From: Dermanyssus gallinae
Lineage: Eukaryota > Arthropoda > Arachnida > Mesostigmata > Dermanyssidae
Length of the DNA: 64,000 nt
Reading direction: 5' to 3'
Assembly (NCBI GenBank): GCA_003439945.1
Contig: QVRM01002145.1
Span: forward strand, 395,001 to 459,000
Part shown: one piece after another, positions 49,101-63,517 of the stretch
Layout of the letters: every line of letters starts with the position of its first letter
Numbering within the stretch: the stretch's first letter is position 1
Notes under the pieces: model-generated
Databases searched by the model: none
Seen by the model: the letters and a program-made list of their open reading frames with translations, nothing else
What the model was told of the DNA's origin: nothing
Made by a program: the position numbers and the translations under genes

Positions 49101-49231
49101 CTGAATTCCATGAACCATGTGAGACTTGTATATGCCGCCGCTGCGGTGAACTCTGCCGAAGATACCATGCCGCAAAATGCAATCTTGTGCAATCTTTAAA
49201 TGAATTAGCCCGTCATTGTGGGGCCTTGTAG
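46127..49231 (+). pseudogene. family Z ORF2: APE endonuclease, reverse transcriptase, Cys/His C-terminus
   Basis: One uninterrupted frame register of about 1,035 codons holding four stops: TGA 46628, TGA 46715, TAA 47489 and TAG 47690. It opens with GTG straight after the ORF1 stop; the first in-frame ATG is near 46385, so the true start is unclear. Endonuclease motifs are QWNCEG, LTET, AYARP and AGDFNARL, but the final SDH reads RAH. The RT follows: KASGPDGVRNEHL, VIPKGKGDL, WRGIAKK, HGFRPGQS, VFVDFKAAFD, then QRDNLSPLLF in place of QGD, and LLLYADDLVIY. The C-terminus (about 49040-49180) has a compact Cys/His domain shared with two other copies. The enzyme would nick DNA and copy its RNA at the nick. 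It is dead by stops and motif changes. Confidence 0.9.
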
Positions 49232-49434
49232 CTTATATATTTTATATGTATGTGTATGTATATGTATATATATGTGTGTATATATGTATATGTATAGATG
49301 TATGTGTATGTATCCATACAAATGCAGATTACCCGGTGATAGTCTTGACTCACTGTCCTTATAGTTGGTAAAGTGATGTATTTGTGGTTGTAATCGCTGC
49401 TCAACCTGAGTGAATAAATATGAAATGATAATTG

Positions 49435-49447
49435 ACTACTCACTTCG
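49435..49447. repeat. target-site duplication, right copy (nested family Z)
   Basis: 13-bp repeat identical to 44845-44857, immediately before element H's reading frame resumes. Confidence 0.95.
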
Positions 49448-51046
49448 GCTGTAGGGGTTCAACAGGGAGATCCCCTCGCGCCCCCTCTGTTTTGTCTTGC
49501 CGTTAAGGTCTTGGTTAACTCACTCGAAAGTCCTCTCAATCTTTGGTACTTGGACGACGGGGTAATCGGAGGTAACATCAGTGCGGTCTGTGAAGACTTA
49601 AAGAAGAACTTCTCCACATGCAGCGGTTTGAAGCTGAACCCAATCAAGTGTAAGGTTCACACAATCGGTTTAGGTACAGCTGAAATCTCTGCTATACAGA
49701 ACCTACTTTAAGGTTGCCGCGTAACAGGCGACGACCTGGAGCTTCTTGGCGTACACCTGTTCTCTGGCCACCTTGGACCGACAATCAAACGTGGGATGGA
49801 AAAACTGGAAGTTGGTTTTAATCGTCTTCCCCGGCTGGGCGCCCAGGGTTGTACCTCCTGCGTTCATGCTTGTCTGCGTCGAGGCTGAACTACCTGTTCA
49901 GGGGAATCAACAGTTCAGCCTTCTCGGCCCAGTTGGAGGAAATTAACTCGAAGATGGACTTTGCGTTGGAATCTATACTCAACCTGCGGCTGCGAGACGA
50001 TTCCCTAGTTCAGGTCTTCTTACCGGTAGCCAGAGGCGGACTGGGCCTGCATGAAGCTGTTTCTCTTGTGTGTCGAGTCTATCCTGGACTCCCGGGCGAT
50101 TGCAAACTTCCAGGCCACGCTTGAACAGACTCACGATGACGCCATCGCATTCTGCGGGTCTCTACCGGAGACTCCTTCTCTTCAGCGCGCTTGGTCAGAA
50201 CTGGCAAACGACGGCCGATGGAGCGGCCTGTGGGACCGAACAACTACGGCCGCTAGCAAAGCGAGGTTACAGGCAGTTTCCTCACCCGGTGCAGGTGCAT
50301 GGCTACACGCTCTCCCGAGCCCTCAGCTGGGTACCCTGCTCGACGATGAGTCTACACGAATACTAGTCGGGTTGAGGTTAGGAGTTGAGCTAGTTTCCCC
50401 ACAGCTGTGCAAATGCGGTGACGAGGTCGACTCCCTAGGTCACCATGGACCTTCATGTCCGCAGAGTTCAGGCAGAATCGCACGCCACTCAGCCTTGAAT
50501 GAAACATTTAGCAGAGGGCTACGGTCGGCGGGCTACCCATGCATTTTGGAGCCTCCCGGTTTAGTTCGAGACGATGGGAAGAGACCTGATGGCATGACCC
50601 TAACTCCCTTCGAGCGGAGGCAAATGCTGGTGTAGGATGCGACCGTAACCGACTCTTTAGTCCCATCAATGGTCGATGCGGGCGCAGCCCGCCCTGGACA
50701 CGCGGTAGCCCTAGCGGAGGCAGCCAGGTGCCGAAAGTATTCAAGCGTCGCTTACCCACACGTGTTCTCACCCCTTGCGTTTGAGACGTTGGGGGGGCCT
50801 GGGCTGCTCACGAAGAAACTGCTTAACGATGTCGGAAGAAGATTGATGCTTGCTACAGGAGACAAGAGGGCGGGGGAATATTTACAGAAACGTCTGTCAA
50901 TGGATGTTCAGAGAGGGAATGCCGCTTCGGTGAGAGGCACCCTGGCTAGGTGGACCAGCCCAAGTCTGGACCTAACGCCTTGAGTTATGCCCCGAGCGGG
51001 CTGTGCATATGTTATTACATCAGAAATGTATACCTTGATACACATA

Positions 51047-51048
<2 letters not shown>
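49448..51048 (+). pseudogene. element H, right part: RT C-terminal half and restriction-like endonuclease
   Basis: Resumes the frame lost at 44857 with AVGVQQGDPLAPPLFCLAVK, then the catalytic LWYLDDGVIGG. After a stop at 49709 and frameshifts near 49850 and 50060, thumb and linker segments follow (RLPRLGAQ, FRGINSSAFSAQL, RDDSLVQVFLPVARGGLGLHE). Next is a zinc-binding stretch (LCKCGDEVDSLGHHGPSC) and a PD-(D/E)xK-like endonuclease: RHSALNE, KRPDGMTL, then LV-stop-DATV, where TAG at 50633 stands at an expected Trp. A final segment ends near 50983, followed by a short 3' UTR into (TA)n. Together with the left part this is a single-ORF retrotransposon of about 950 codons that would use a restriction-like endonuclease, distinct from the R2-clade fragment at 14.5 kb. 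Confidence 0.85.

Positions 51049-51129
<81 letters not shown>
51049..51129. repeat. (TA)n left of the foldback element
   Basis: TA array joining the 3' end of element H to the foldback element; continued at 52287-52420 on the other side. Confidence 0.95.
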
Positions 51130-54699
<3,570 letters not shown>

Positions 54700-55750
54700 T
54701 ACTCGACATCGTCCCGAAGACGGTCGACACTATTCCTTCGTTTATATGTCGAGTGAGAGTTTCTGCTGAAGGTTCCGGCCGTCTGCACCCGGTAATGGCG
54801 GTCAATCGTTGAGAAGCCCAGGCCCGCCTAACGTTTCGAATGCGAGATAAAGGAAAAACCCGAAATTGATGACGCCGAGGTTTGGAGATTTGCGTAGCTT
54901 TGCCTGCGCAGCTTGCATGACTGCGAGGCCGGACCGAGGCTTGCCGGACAAGCCGTGAATACTTTGAGAGTGTCATTCGATACTTCTTTCTAGACCACCG
55001 CCTGGTCACGCTCGAAGAGTAAGATCGCCATCTCATCTGGTCGGCGGGTGTCAACCCGATCAAGGCTAGTAGGCTTTGCAACGCACGCAAAAATTGCGGT
55101 TTGGAGCTCTGTGGCGAAGTTTTGTTATTTGCCGCAAGTCGCGTACCACGCTCAACAGGCCCGGAAGAGGTCCTGGAACGCCGACGGGTTGCCCTGCGCA
55201 GCCGCAGCGAGGAGAGCGTCTAAAAGAAGCGTCCAACCTCCTCTCGTGGGTGCGTTGTCCAACAGAGGGCCAAGGCCGCCCGCAGGAAATCCATGAAGCC
55301 ATATCTCTGCTGCTGCTGGCGGCGAGACTGCTTTCTTCTGCATCTAAACTCGATCTGATTCTCGGCGGACGGAGAAGAATCTACAAGAAGTTGCTCGAAA
55401 CGCTGCTTGTTAACTCATTACATTTATTGTGTCTGGCTCCGAGAAGCTTCGGGTTTCGAACCGATGGCCGACGCGTCGTCGGGGAACTGGCGGACGACCT
55501 CATAGGAAGCGTGCATGAAAGCGGCCGATGCCGGGCCAGCCATCGCTAACGCGACTGGAAATGCGAACCTATCGAGTACAACCTGCACTGAAGCGCCTGT
55601 CATTTGGCCTGGGAAGATAACTCAAGTTTGAGCAGTTGAGTGCAGAGGTTCTACGCCTAGGTCGGTCGGGGGAGCCATTTGCACATCTACCAAAACAAAC
55701 TTTTTGTGTGTCTAGCTCATTTCGGCTCTAAAGTCACGGGGAAGCGTAGC
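54700..55750 (-). other. GC-rich block with decayed minus-strand reading frames, unidentified
   Basis: Codon-like composition stands out from the AT-rich surroundings. Minus-strand frames include LAMAGPASAAFMHASYEVV and, after a shift, LLAAAAQGNPSAFQDLFRA followed by QNFATELQTAI. The latter loosely resembles the region of element H after its zinc finger (AWLGLFSF…RSLAVVIRKNL). It may be an old relative of element H, or an unrelated gene or pseudogene. No catalytic motif was recognised. Confidence 0.3.
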
Positions 55751-56478
55751 GATTCCTGGTTGCAGGTCCTTCTAGGGAAAGCAAAGTTGATACGGCGTTA
55801 ACGACAGAATCACACGGCCACGGGAGATGGCAAAGGACAAAGACCTCACACTCGTGGCCGTTAATTGAATGTGTTAGTATGCATCAACTAAAGTACTATA
55901 ATCTACAACAAATCCGCTACAATAACCCATCTAGTATATCTATTAGAACAACCAATCTAATATAACTGCTATAACAACCAATAAAATAGTACTGCTCTAG
56001 TAATTTGACTACTATATTCGATATAATGTAACACTGTTTGAATGCGATTAGTAGATGCGTTTTAGAACAGTTTTAAAAGAAATTGCAACGCGATGGAAAT
56101 TCGCTGTGACACAAGTGCAAGCTATGCAACGTTTTGTTTAGCTTCTGGCGCAAAACAAGATTCGTCTCTCTAGAGATCTCTTGCTTCTGGTTTAGCGCTT
56201 GGTCTAGCGTTGCTCTAAGTCGCCTAATGCTAACCGAGTCTAGGGTGTAACAATTCCGGTCCAGCGGTGGCGGTAAGTGAGCCTTTGTAGTTTCTTGGTT
56301 ATTCGGTGCAATATTCAATAGCATGCCACTGTCGATACAGCTAAAACGCGGTGTTCGCACATACATCTATCCCCGCAGTTTTGCATAACAGTGCTTTTAT
56401 TTGAATCTTTAAATACTCCAATTTTTTTTATTGAGTAGGCACATATTTAGATAGTATCCAATCCATGTGTATAACTAT

Positions 56479-56654
56479 TAGTTACACACACGTTTTTTTC
56501 GGGCTGAGGCTCAGCCAAGCTTTAACGTCCACGGGACTGCTTTTCGCATTGCCATACAGATACAAATGTGCAACGGTGGGGCTCGAACCCACGCACCTAA
56601 TTGTCTCCTCCAATCGCGAGGCGCAGGCGAATGCACCACGCCACCGGGCTCGAC
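56479..56654 (-). mobile_element. SINE-A, full copy with 12-bp duplication
   Basis: Best copy of this SINE. The minus-strand head GTCGAGCCCGGTGGCG, B box GGTTCGAGCCC, linker CATTTGTATCTGTATGGCAATGCG, tail with CCGTGGACGTTAAAGCTTGG, and A-run are all present. Flanked by gtgtataactat at 56467-56478 and 56655-56666, a target-site duplication showing LINE-dependent insertion. Confidence 0.85.
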
Positions 56655-57213
56655 GTGTATAACTATAGTTAATATAGGCTAACTAATAATATAACTTCTG
56701 TAGTCTACTATAATTATTAGTGTAGGGTATGCGCTGTATACAAGCGCCACTTAGATTATTCTGCTACATCACGCATAGAAGAGACGCATAAAGATGTTCC
56801 GCAATTTTATAACAAAATTGACAATTGTGCGTGTCGTTTTTCTTTTTGTAAGCGTTAAAAAACCCGTTACAAATACCGTGGCCGTTTAAACGTTTAGCGC
56901 TTAAATTTAGGTAATAACTGTAATCATTTCCTTTGCGCGTACGTTAGGGACGTAACTGCCGAGAGACATTTTAGCGATTTAGGTAGATTTAGACATAGGT
57001 GTTTTTCCTTTGGTTTTGTAATTTTAGTTCATTTGATTGCTGTTTCCAAAGGTTAGTAAGGAGTAGCACTACTCTTGTATATGCACAAGCTCCAAAGCAT
57101 TCACTGAATGCGTAAATGTGAAGATTCCGGTAACAAAGTATAGCCACTGACTAAATTCCTGTGATACGGCCACCTCACAGCTACGAAGCGGCTACAAAGT
57201 TATGTCGGCTTTT

Positions 57214-57242
57214 ATTTATATTTTTATATTTATATTTATATT

Positions 57243-57317
<75 letters not shown>
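57214..57317. repeat. (TTTATA)n and (TA)n microsatellite
   Basis: TTTATA units grade into a long perfect TA run. Confidence 0.9.
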
Positions 57318-57318
<1 letters not shown>

Positions 57319-58829
57319 CATTTATTATTTATATAAGTTCTATTTAATATATTGATGAGTTTATTATTACATATTGATGTAATTATCAGCGAAACATGTA
57401 CAAGTTGTGAGCATATCGGATGTTAAAAACGTCTAAAGCGTAAAATATACACCTGTGTAGTGGGTCTCTGATGTGAGACTCTCCAGATTATATATGTAAT
57501 CAATAAACATATATTAAAAAAATGTCGGCTTGCCGATGAGAAGATGATCGTGCGAACTGGAACCACCACCAAAATAGCTTGTCCTTGAAATCTTTTTTTT
57601 TTAATTGTGAATTGTATCATGATTACCAATCGTTTTATGCGAATACTGCTACAACAATTGCTTTGCTGTTAGTTTAGGATTATTGTTCTCATGTATATTT
57701 ATTCATAACCTCAACCTGCAAACCTTGAGGGAGATCGCTTCCAAAGGGTATGCAACGACTCTTAGCGTTTGAGTCGCCGACTTCTTCTTGGCTTCGTCCC
57801 CGTCGACGCGGTGTAACCTTGCTGCGTCCGGTGTGCGTCGAATGATAACTGAAGCTCGGACGGATTTCTTTGTGCATGGATGCATACCGCTGCAAACAAC
57901 CGGTAAGTCTACTTGTCCAGGAAGATTGCTTACAGTAATTCCTCGAAGTCTATTTTAAGGTCGCCCTGCTCTTAGCTAAACTTGCTCTACTCAAACAGGT
58001 GGAATGTATGTGTAGCATGTGCGGGTGTATAGCGTATACATTAGGTGCGCGAACAATTAAATGAACCGTACCTCGGGACGGCGATGTAACCAGATTACGT
58101 CATTTAGACGAAAATCGAACGCATGTGCAATCACAGTGACCTGAGATTTCAGTGATATCTCAGTGACCTGGTGCTTTCTTAAGAGCTACGTCCGGTCCAG
58201 AAGCCCATCGCCATCATTGGCGGCGCCGAATCGGTGTCACAATGGTGCATTCACCCGTATAGGTATGAAACCTAGAAAGAGAGGGAGAAATAGAAAATGA
58301 GACACACATTCCGCAAATCGACCATTGAAGTGGATTGCTTTACAGGCGTCCCATTGTTCCTGTTGTCCCTCTTCCGAATAGCTCTGGTAAAAGGACATAG
58401 AAAGAAATGTCCTTGCTTTCGATACTAACTTTCTAGTGATGGCGGCATTTGTCGATGTAATTCAAACGCTCTCCAGTTATATTAGTTAGACATGGCGGTC
58501 AGGGGGGCACACCGAAACATGTTGGGGGTTTTCGAGGTCGTGTGGCGTAGCCACGGTGAAGTTGTATCGCCAGGATAAAGCCACCGCCTACGCCATCAGA
58601 GGCGCTAGCGAGCCTCAGTAACACACACATATGTATAGGCACAAGTAAGCGTATTGACTTAGTTGATGTCATTGCCACGCTGATGAGAAAACATTCAGCG
58701 ACCACTGTTACGACACACACAACGTACACCTCAAATTGCAAGTCAAGCACAGGTCGCAGTTCACGCCGTCCAAAGCCGCGATCGACCCCGGCGGTCGAAA
58801 AGTCGCGCAGACACTGTATAAACCCAACC

Positions 58830-60430
58830 TGGTGCTAACCCGAACTCGTTCGTCAATTGCACGCAGGAGGCGCCGCAGGGACCCCGAATAATCACTTATG
58901 GCAGTAGAGAAACAAGCTCTCGAGCTCGGGCGCAACTACAAAGAAGCACGGCGCGCGCCTAAAATTACCCTTGCCTGCGCTAAGGCTGAGTCCTGAAGAA
59001 AGCTAGTAGAGGCGGTGGAGTTCGACCCGTGGGGCCTTCCGTATCGGGTTGTTATAGGCAAACTCCATTGCCCGCCTCCACCCTTCCACTTAGCAAAACG
59101 CTTGAAGTGGTTGCATTCCCGCTTCAGGCAGCGCGGACTCTTAAAGAGATCCTAGTCGACTCCAACCCCATCCCTTTAGTCACGGAAGAGGAAACACTGC
59201 GAGCCGCTAAGCGTCTCGCCCCCGGAAAGACTGCAGGCCCAGACGGTGCACCCTCAGAATTCGTTCGAATATTCGCTAATCAGCACCCGGGACTGCTAGC
59301 GAATTTATATACGTGCCTCTAAAAAGACGGCACGTTCCCGATAGGATGGAAATGCGCCCACCTCGCGCTGATTCCAAAACCGGGGGCCAGCTCCAGCTCT
59401 TCATCTCACCGGCCAATTTGCTTACTTGATGCAGCGGATAAACTCGCTGTGCACGTTCTACTGGAGAGACTCAATGCCGAAATCGAAGTCACGCAAGCCC
59501 TCTCGGACCGGTCTACCCTGGTGCCTGTTGACCAAGTACTCCGCCGCGCGAAAGAGGAGCTAAAAGCGTCCCTTAAGACCGCTCCTTTGTAATTATCATA
59601 CTTCTTGACGGACGAAATGCTTTTAACACTCTTAACTGGCAGGTCATACTAGACACACTGAAGAGACGTGGCATATCTGCCTATATTCGGCGTATAGGCT
59701 AGGTGATGCTACCTACGAGGTTACCGCGGGTGCCGAAGAGCTCCATTCTGGGCCTTTTCTTTGGAACTTGGCGTATGACGGAGTCCTGCGGCTTTCCCTT
59801 TTGACGAAGTCGAGACCTTTGCCGATGCTGATGACCTAGCCTTACTTGTGACAGCTCGCCGTGAAACGTCACTGGAAGCAGCCTCACAGGCCTAAAGAAA
59901 ACCCGAAACATTGCTCCGGAGTTGGCAGGACATCTAATTCGCGTGACACAGCAAACTTTTATTTGGGTGTGATGGACACCGGGCTGTCCGGCGCAGCGCA
60001 CATCGCTTCTTCCGCTCTGCCCAACGCATCATGGCATTGCGCGTCTGCCGCGCCTATAGAACTGTCAGCACGGATGCCTTACTCGTACAAGCACGGCAGC
60101 TGACCTGTAAAATTTTGGCAGGAGAGCGCGCCGCTCGTCATCTTGGCCTAATCCTTGACCGTCGCCTTTAGCTGGACGCCGCAGGCCCCTTCATCTTCTA
60201 CGGCTCGCAGGTTTTTACGGGGCACGGCCAGTTCCAACTTACATGCTCCGCATGGCAAATCTATCACCGATATATGCGTGCTTTGCACTTTTGGTACCGT
60301 CAACGACGTCGAACACACGATCTCTGCCTGCACGGCACTTACTAAGACATGTGCGTCTACAGGCTCCGCCCTAGTCGACCAGGTGACAACAGGTTGCCCG
60401 CAAGGGGTCAAGAGGTCTCCGCCTTAGGTG
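58830..60430 (+). pseudogene. R1-clade non-LTR retrotransposon ORF2 remnant
   Basis: Decayed plus-strand ORF2 in several frames, 5'-truncated (no endonuclease seen). In order: a basic linker with LVEAVEFDPWGLPYRVV (about 59005-59055), KRLAPGKTAGPDGAPSEFV, PIGWKCAHLALIPKPG, HRPICLLDAADKL, then in another frame LLDGRNAFNTLNWQVILD (about 59601). Next come a degenerate xPQGSxLGP-like region (SSILGLFFG) and FADADDLALLVTARRE at the catalytic site. The C-terminus near 60230-60350 shows CVLCTFGTVNDVEHTISAC, the C-x2-C…EH-x4-C knuckle usual after the RT of R1/I-type elements. Many stops and shifts make it inactive. R1 elements often target 28S rDNA, but no rDNA sequence is adjacent here. Confidence 0.75.
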
Positions 60431-62094
60431 AAGAGAGTTAGTCTCATAGATAACTTGTAAAACTCATTAATCGTGTACTACGGTTTGGCGTAGTTGAATT
60501 TGCTTATTCAAATATTTGCCACACCTTAGGACCGTATTTTAAATTGCGGGTTTTAAGAAAAATGTTTATGTAATATAAAATAATTTGAAGCGATTTGATT
60601 TGAAGGGTAGACGTAAAAGGGCGGGGGAGGAGGGCAATTTGTTTCCTCGGACAGGGCACCTACATAAACACGTACGCATAAGATAGCTCATGTAAAAAGA
60701 CCTTCTTATTCTAGTGTACGCTACCATCTTGATACCTACCCCAAATGTTGGCCATCCATCTTTGCGTAGTATACGCATAAATAAGTGCACATGTTTCTGG
60801 GCGGACGACAGAATATTCTGCGAGATCAGACCGAAAAGATGTTCTCGCCTTGCTTGAAGTTGCGAAAATCGTTGTCGTCGCCTGTCGCTGACAGCGAGTC
60901 CTTCTCGGTTTTTCGACAAGTTTCTCAATATATCAAGGATTTAGAGCAAAAGACAACCGAAAACAAACTAAGTCTTTCGCACGCCTTCCTCCCTGGCCTC
61001 GCTTGCTTTTTTTTTAGGCGGATTGTGGCGCCAAGTAAAGAGATAACAGCCTCCCAGACCTAAAGTGTGGTTTAGCCCTACTTGGCTCCAAGTTGAATAA
61101 TCTCCATGTAAATTGCGCACTGCTGCGACGCCACTACACGCGACAACCGTCTCGCTTCAAGCCGGAGTATACCACAGCGGCCGGACCGCCACGCATACGG
61201 AGTGCGGCGTCCTTTGCGGGAAAGCTGATTTTCTGTCGGAGCTTCCTAGCGGAGCTGACGGAAGCAGCAGACGCTGTTCGAAGGGTTATGGCCTACGTTG
61301 TTGTCTCCCAGTTTCGACTCTAACTTTTCTCTCTGTCTTGATTTTTTCTCATGCTTCTCTGTCTTTTGATCTCATTCTCGAATTCCTCCTGCCCGTTTCT
61401 ACCTCTATTTCAAGTTGGAAACCAAGCTGCTCCCTTCGGGCTTCAGAAGCGAGCCGATGCAAGTTTTTTTGAATCTGCCTCGATGGCCGCAACCACTTGA
61501 ACAACGGTAGTAATAACAACGGCAACAACAACAACGAGGCCGACCATAATCCTATTGGTGAGCCTAAGTGGTTGTTGTTGCTGCGGCTAATGCTGTTGCT
61601 GCTGCTGCTGCAGCTGCTGGCGTCATTGTGGACACGCAACGAAGCACAGTTTTGTGTGCGCAATTTCCAGGCCAATCGACGCTAGCGTAGCCGGAGCGCG
61701 CAAGCTGGAGGATGCTGCAACGGACCGAAAATACACGCACAGCACGATGCGTTGTATTGCTCGATCGCGCACTACTTCACGTACCGGTCGAGACGGTCGA
61801 CGGCTTGCGTCACGACCCGACGAGTCGGCACTGCGGTAGAGGCGGCGCCGGCGAAGGAGGAACAGAGCTACGTAGCAGAATTATAGAAACACGCCGAATT
61901 ATAGAAACGGCTCAGTTTGACAGCACTGCGTACGGACGCATCGGTGAAACACCGGGACAAACCACAGCAGCAGCGATCGAGGGTGGACCGAAGTTGCCTG
62001 CAAGCAGCCTGCCTCGTCCGGCATGACGACCAGTTCAGCCTAGCCTCGCTGTAGATAATAGAATAGTGATCATCATCATCATCATGCTCGTGCA
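60431..62094. other. no gene recognised
   Basis: Becomes GC-richer after 61.1 kb, with CAA/CTG triplet runs at 61500-61620 and a doubled gaattatagaaac at about 61880-61908. Could be exonic or a 5' UTR; no protein identified. Confidence 0.4.
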
Positions 62095-62373
62095 ATGGTA
62101 ATGGCCCGGATCACAATCATCATCATCGTCGTCATCGCCTTCATCAGTAGCGATGGTGGGTGGCCACCATTAACCCGAACGCACCCGACAACTTTGCCAC
62201 GGAGCCGAATTGTGAAACAGTTCAGCTGCAGTTCAGCTGACTGCCTACCACTCGTTGAGCTGCTATCACTGGCTAATGAGTCGTCGAACTCCTATGATGA
62301 TGATGCCTCGCTCACTCGGAGAATAGACCAGGCTGGGCCAACCACCGGGGCAGGCTTTAGCAACCACTTATGA
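62095..62373 (+). CDS. hypothetical small secreted protein
   Basis: 92-codon frame from the ATG at 62095 to TGA at 62371, ending just before a (TA)n array. The N-terminus (MVMARITIIIIVVIAFISS) looks like a signal peptide, but it comes from ATC/GTC triplets, so it may be a microsatellite artefact. The rest is varied and contains two Cys (FSCSSADCLPL), an acidic stretch and a dibasic LTRRIDQAG site, an arrangement possible for a neuropeptide precursor. No known peptide is recognised. GC-rich sequence upstream could be a 5' UTR. Confidence 0.2.
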   Translation: MVMARITIIIIVVIAFISSDGGWPPLTRTHPTTLPRSRIVKQFSCSSADCLPLVELLSLANESSNSYDDDASLTRRIDQAGPTTGAGFSNHL

Positions 62374-62401
62374 ATACATATATATATATATATATATATA
62401 T

Positions 62402-63455
62402 GCTAGTACTACAGCACGCCTGCTAAGTTTAGGCGCTAGCACAATAAAAGTACATCTAGCACAAAACTTCTCGAAAAATTGATAACTATACTACTGTTTC
62501 GCGTACCCCCCTCTAAAACTCACAGTTGCAAAAACATATAGTTTCGGGATGGTTGGATGAGATTGGAACAAAAAAATTCTATTATGTGTAGCGACAAGTC
62601 GAATTCTGAACTACTACTAACTACTACTACTACTACTAATAGATACGTTCATGTGGAGTAACCCAACTCCATGGAAGTGTCATATTAACAAACTGAATTT
62701 CATCATATGCATTTTTTCCTTCTTATAAGTAAACGCGACGTAGTCCATTCTGATTAATTAACTTCAACATACGGCAGATAACAGCATTGACTAGGAGCTG
62801 CTCTGTGGGCGCAACAGATTTGGTAGTCGCCGAACGGCGATTCCCTCAGCTGTTCGATCTGCGTGGCAAGCGATATTAGCCCGCTATATCCGAGCAAACG
62901 CGCCACTTTTTAAATTTTATTTATTTCGCAAACTAGTTGCATTTTTTAAGATATAGTATATGAAAATCATGACGCCTTTGCAACTCTATTCGATCCACTG
63001 TTCGATTCACGTTGAGAGGTAGTGCAGGGATCGCTAAGGCGTCTGGCAGTTCATTGTGTGATGTTGTTGCAAACCGGCATCCCTCTAGCTAAGGCCAAGG
63101 TTTGCTGCCGAACGATGTGTCTACACTTAATGCTCATAGTGGAGTTAACTGGGACCACTGCTTTTCTTCTTTAGAAGGCCACGCAGGATTTTTGCAACGC
63201 CTACCTTTTCGACAAGAGAATGTAAAAGATGCTGATCCTGGGTGAGTAAATATTCAACTGTTTATTTATACGTGGGTGCAATAGGGCCAAATATGAATAG
63301 TAAAGCAATTGCTGACTTATTAGCTCCTAGATAATACTGCGCGTGTTTCTCTTCTGCCGACCTATACTGTTGGTATAAGGTTCCACTTGCATCCACGAAG
63401 TCAAGCCTCCTCTTCATCATTAAGCCGGCGCTTGTTCTCTGCCGGCAGCTGCTTG
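62402..63455. other. no gene recognised
   Basis: AT-rich with a CTA triplet run near 62610-62640. Nothing supported. Confidence 0.5.
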
Positions 63456-63517
63456 TATTCGCCTCTGGTATTGTTCATAGTGCTGTCCAGCTCTATGAAC
63501 AACACTAAAGGCGAATA
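63456..63517. repeat. 62-nt imperfect hairpin
   Basis: Two 25-base arms that pair with three imperfections (one possible G-U) around a 12-base loop (63481-63492). Its size is like that of a small RNA precursor, but nothing else supports that; a decayed short inverted-repeat element is equally likely. Confidence 0.4.

Larger units (their letters stand above)
44858..49434 (+). mobile_element. family Z non-LTR retrotransposon, full-length, nested in element H
   Basis: 4577-bp insertion bounded by a 13-bp target-site duplication (actactcacttcg at 44845-44857 and 49435-49447). It has a 5' leader of about 290 bp, ORF1 (45150-46124), ORF2 (46127-49231 as a broken frame), and a 200-bp 3' end with TG/TA repeats that terminates in gagtgaataaatatgaaatg. 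Removing it restores the RT frame of the host element (…LLTSAVGVQQGDP…), which proves that it landed after element H. Its 3' end and C-terminal domain match the copies at 22.9 and 36.4 kb. Confidence 0.95.
55751..58829. other. no gene recognised apart from SINE-A and microsatellite
   Basis: AT-rich stretch holding the SINE-A copy (56.5 kb) and the TA array (57.2 kb). Confidence 0.5.

Noticed and set aside
40641..49231. Reassigned or read-through stop codons in transposon frames
   Set aside because: All three stop codons occur, the hormone gene uses TGA as a normal stop, and active-site changes show ordinary decay.
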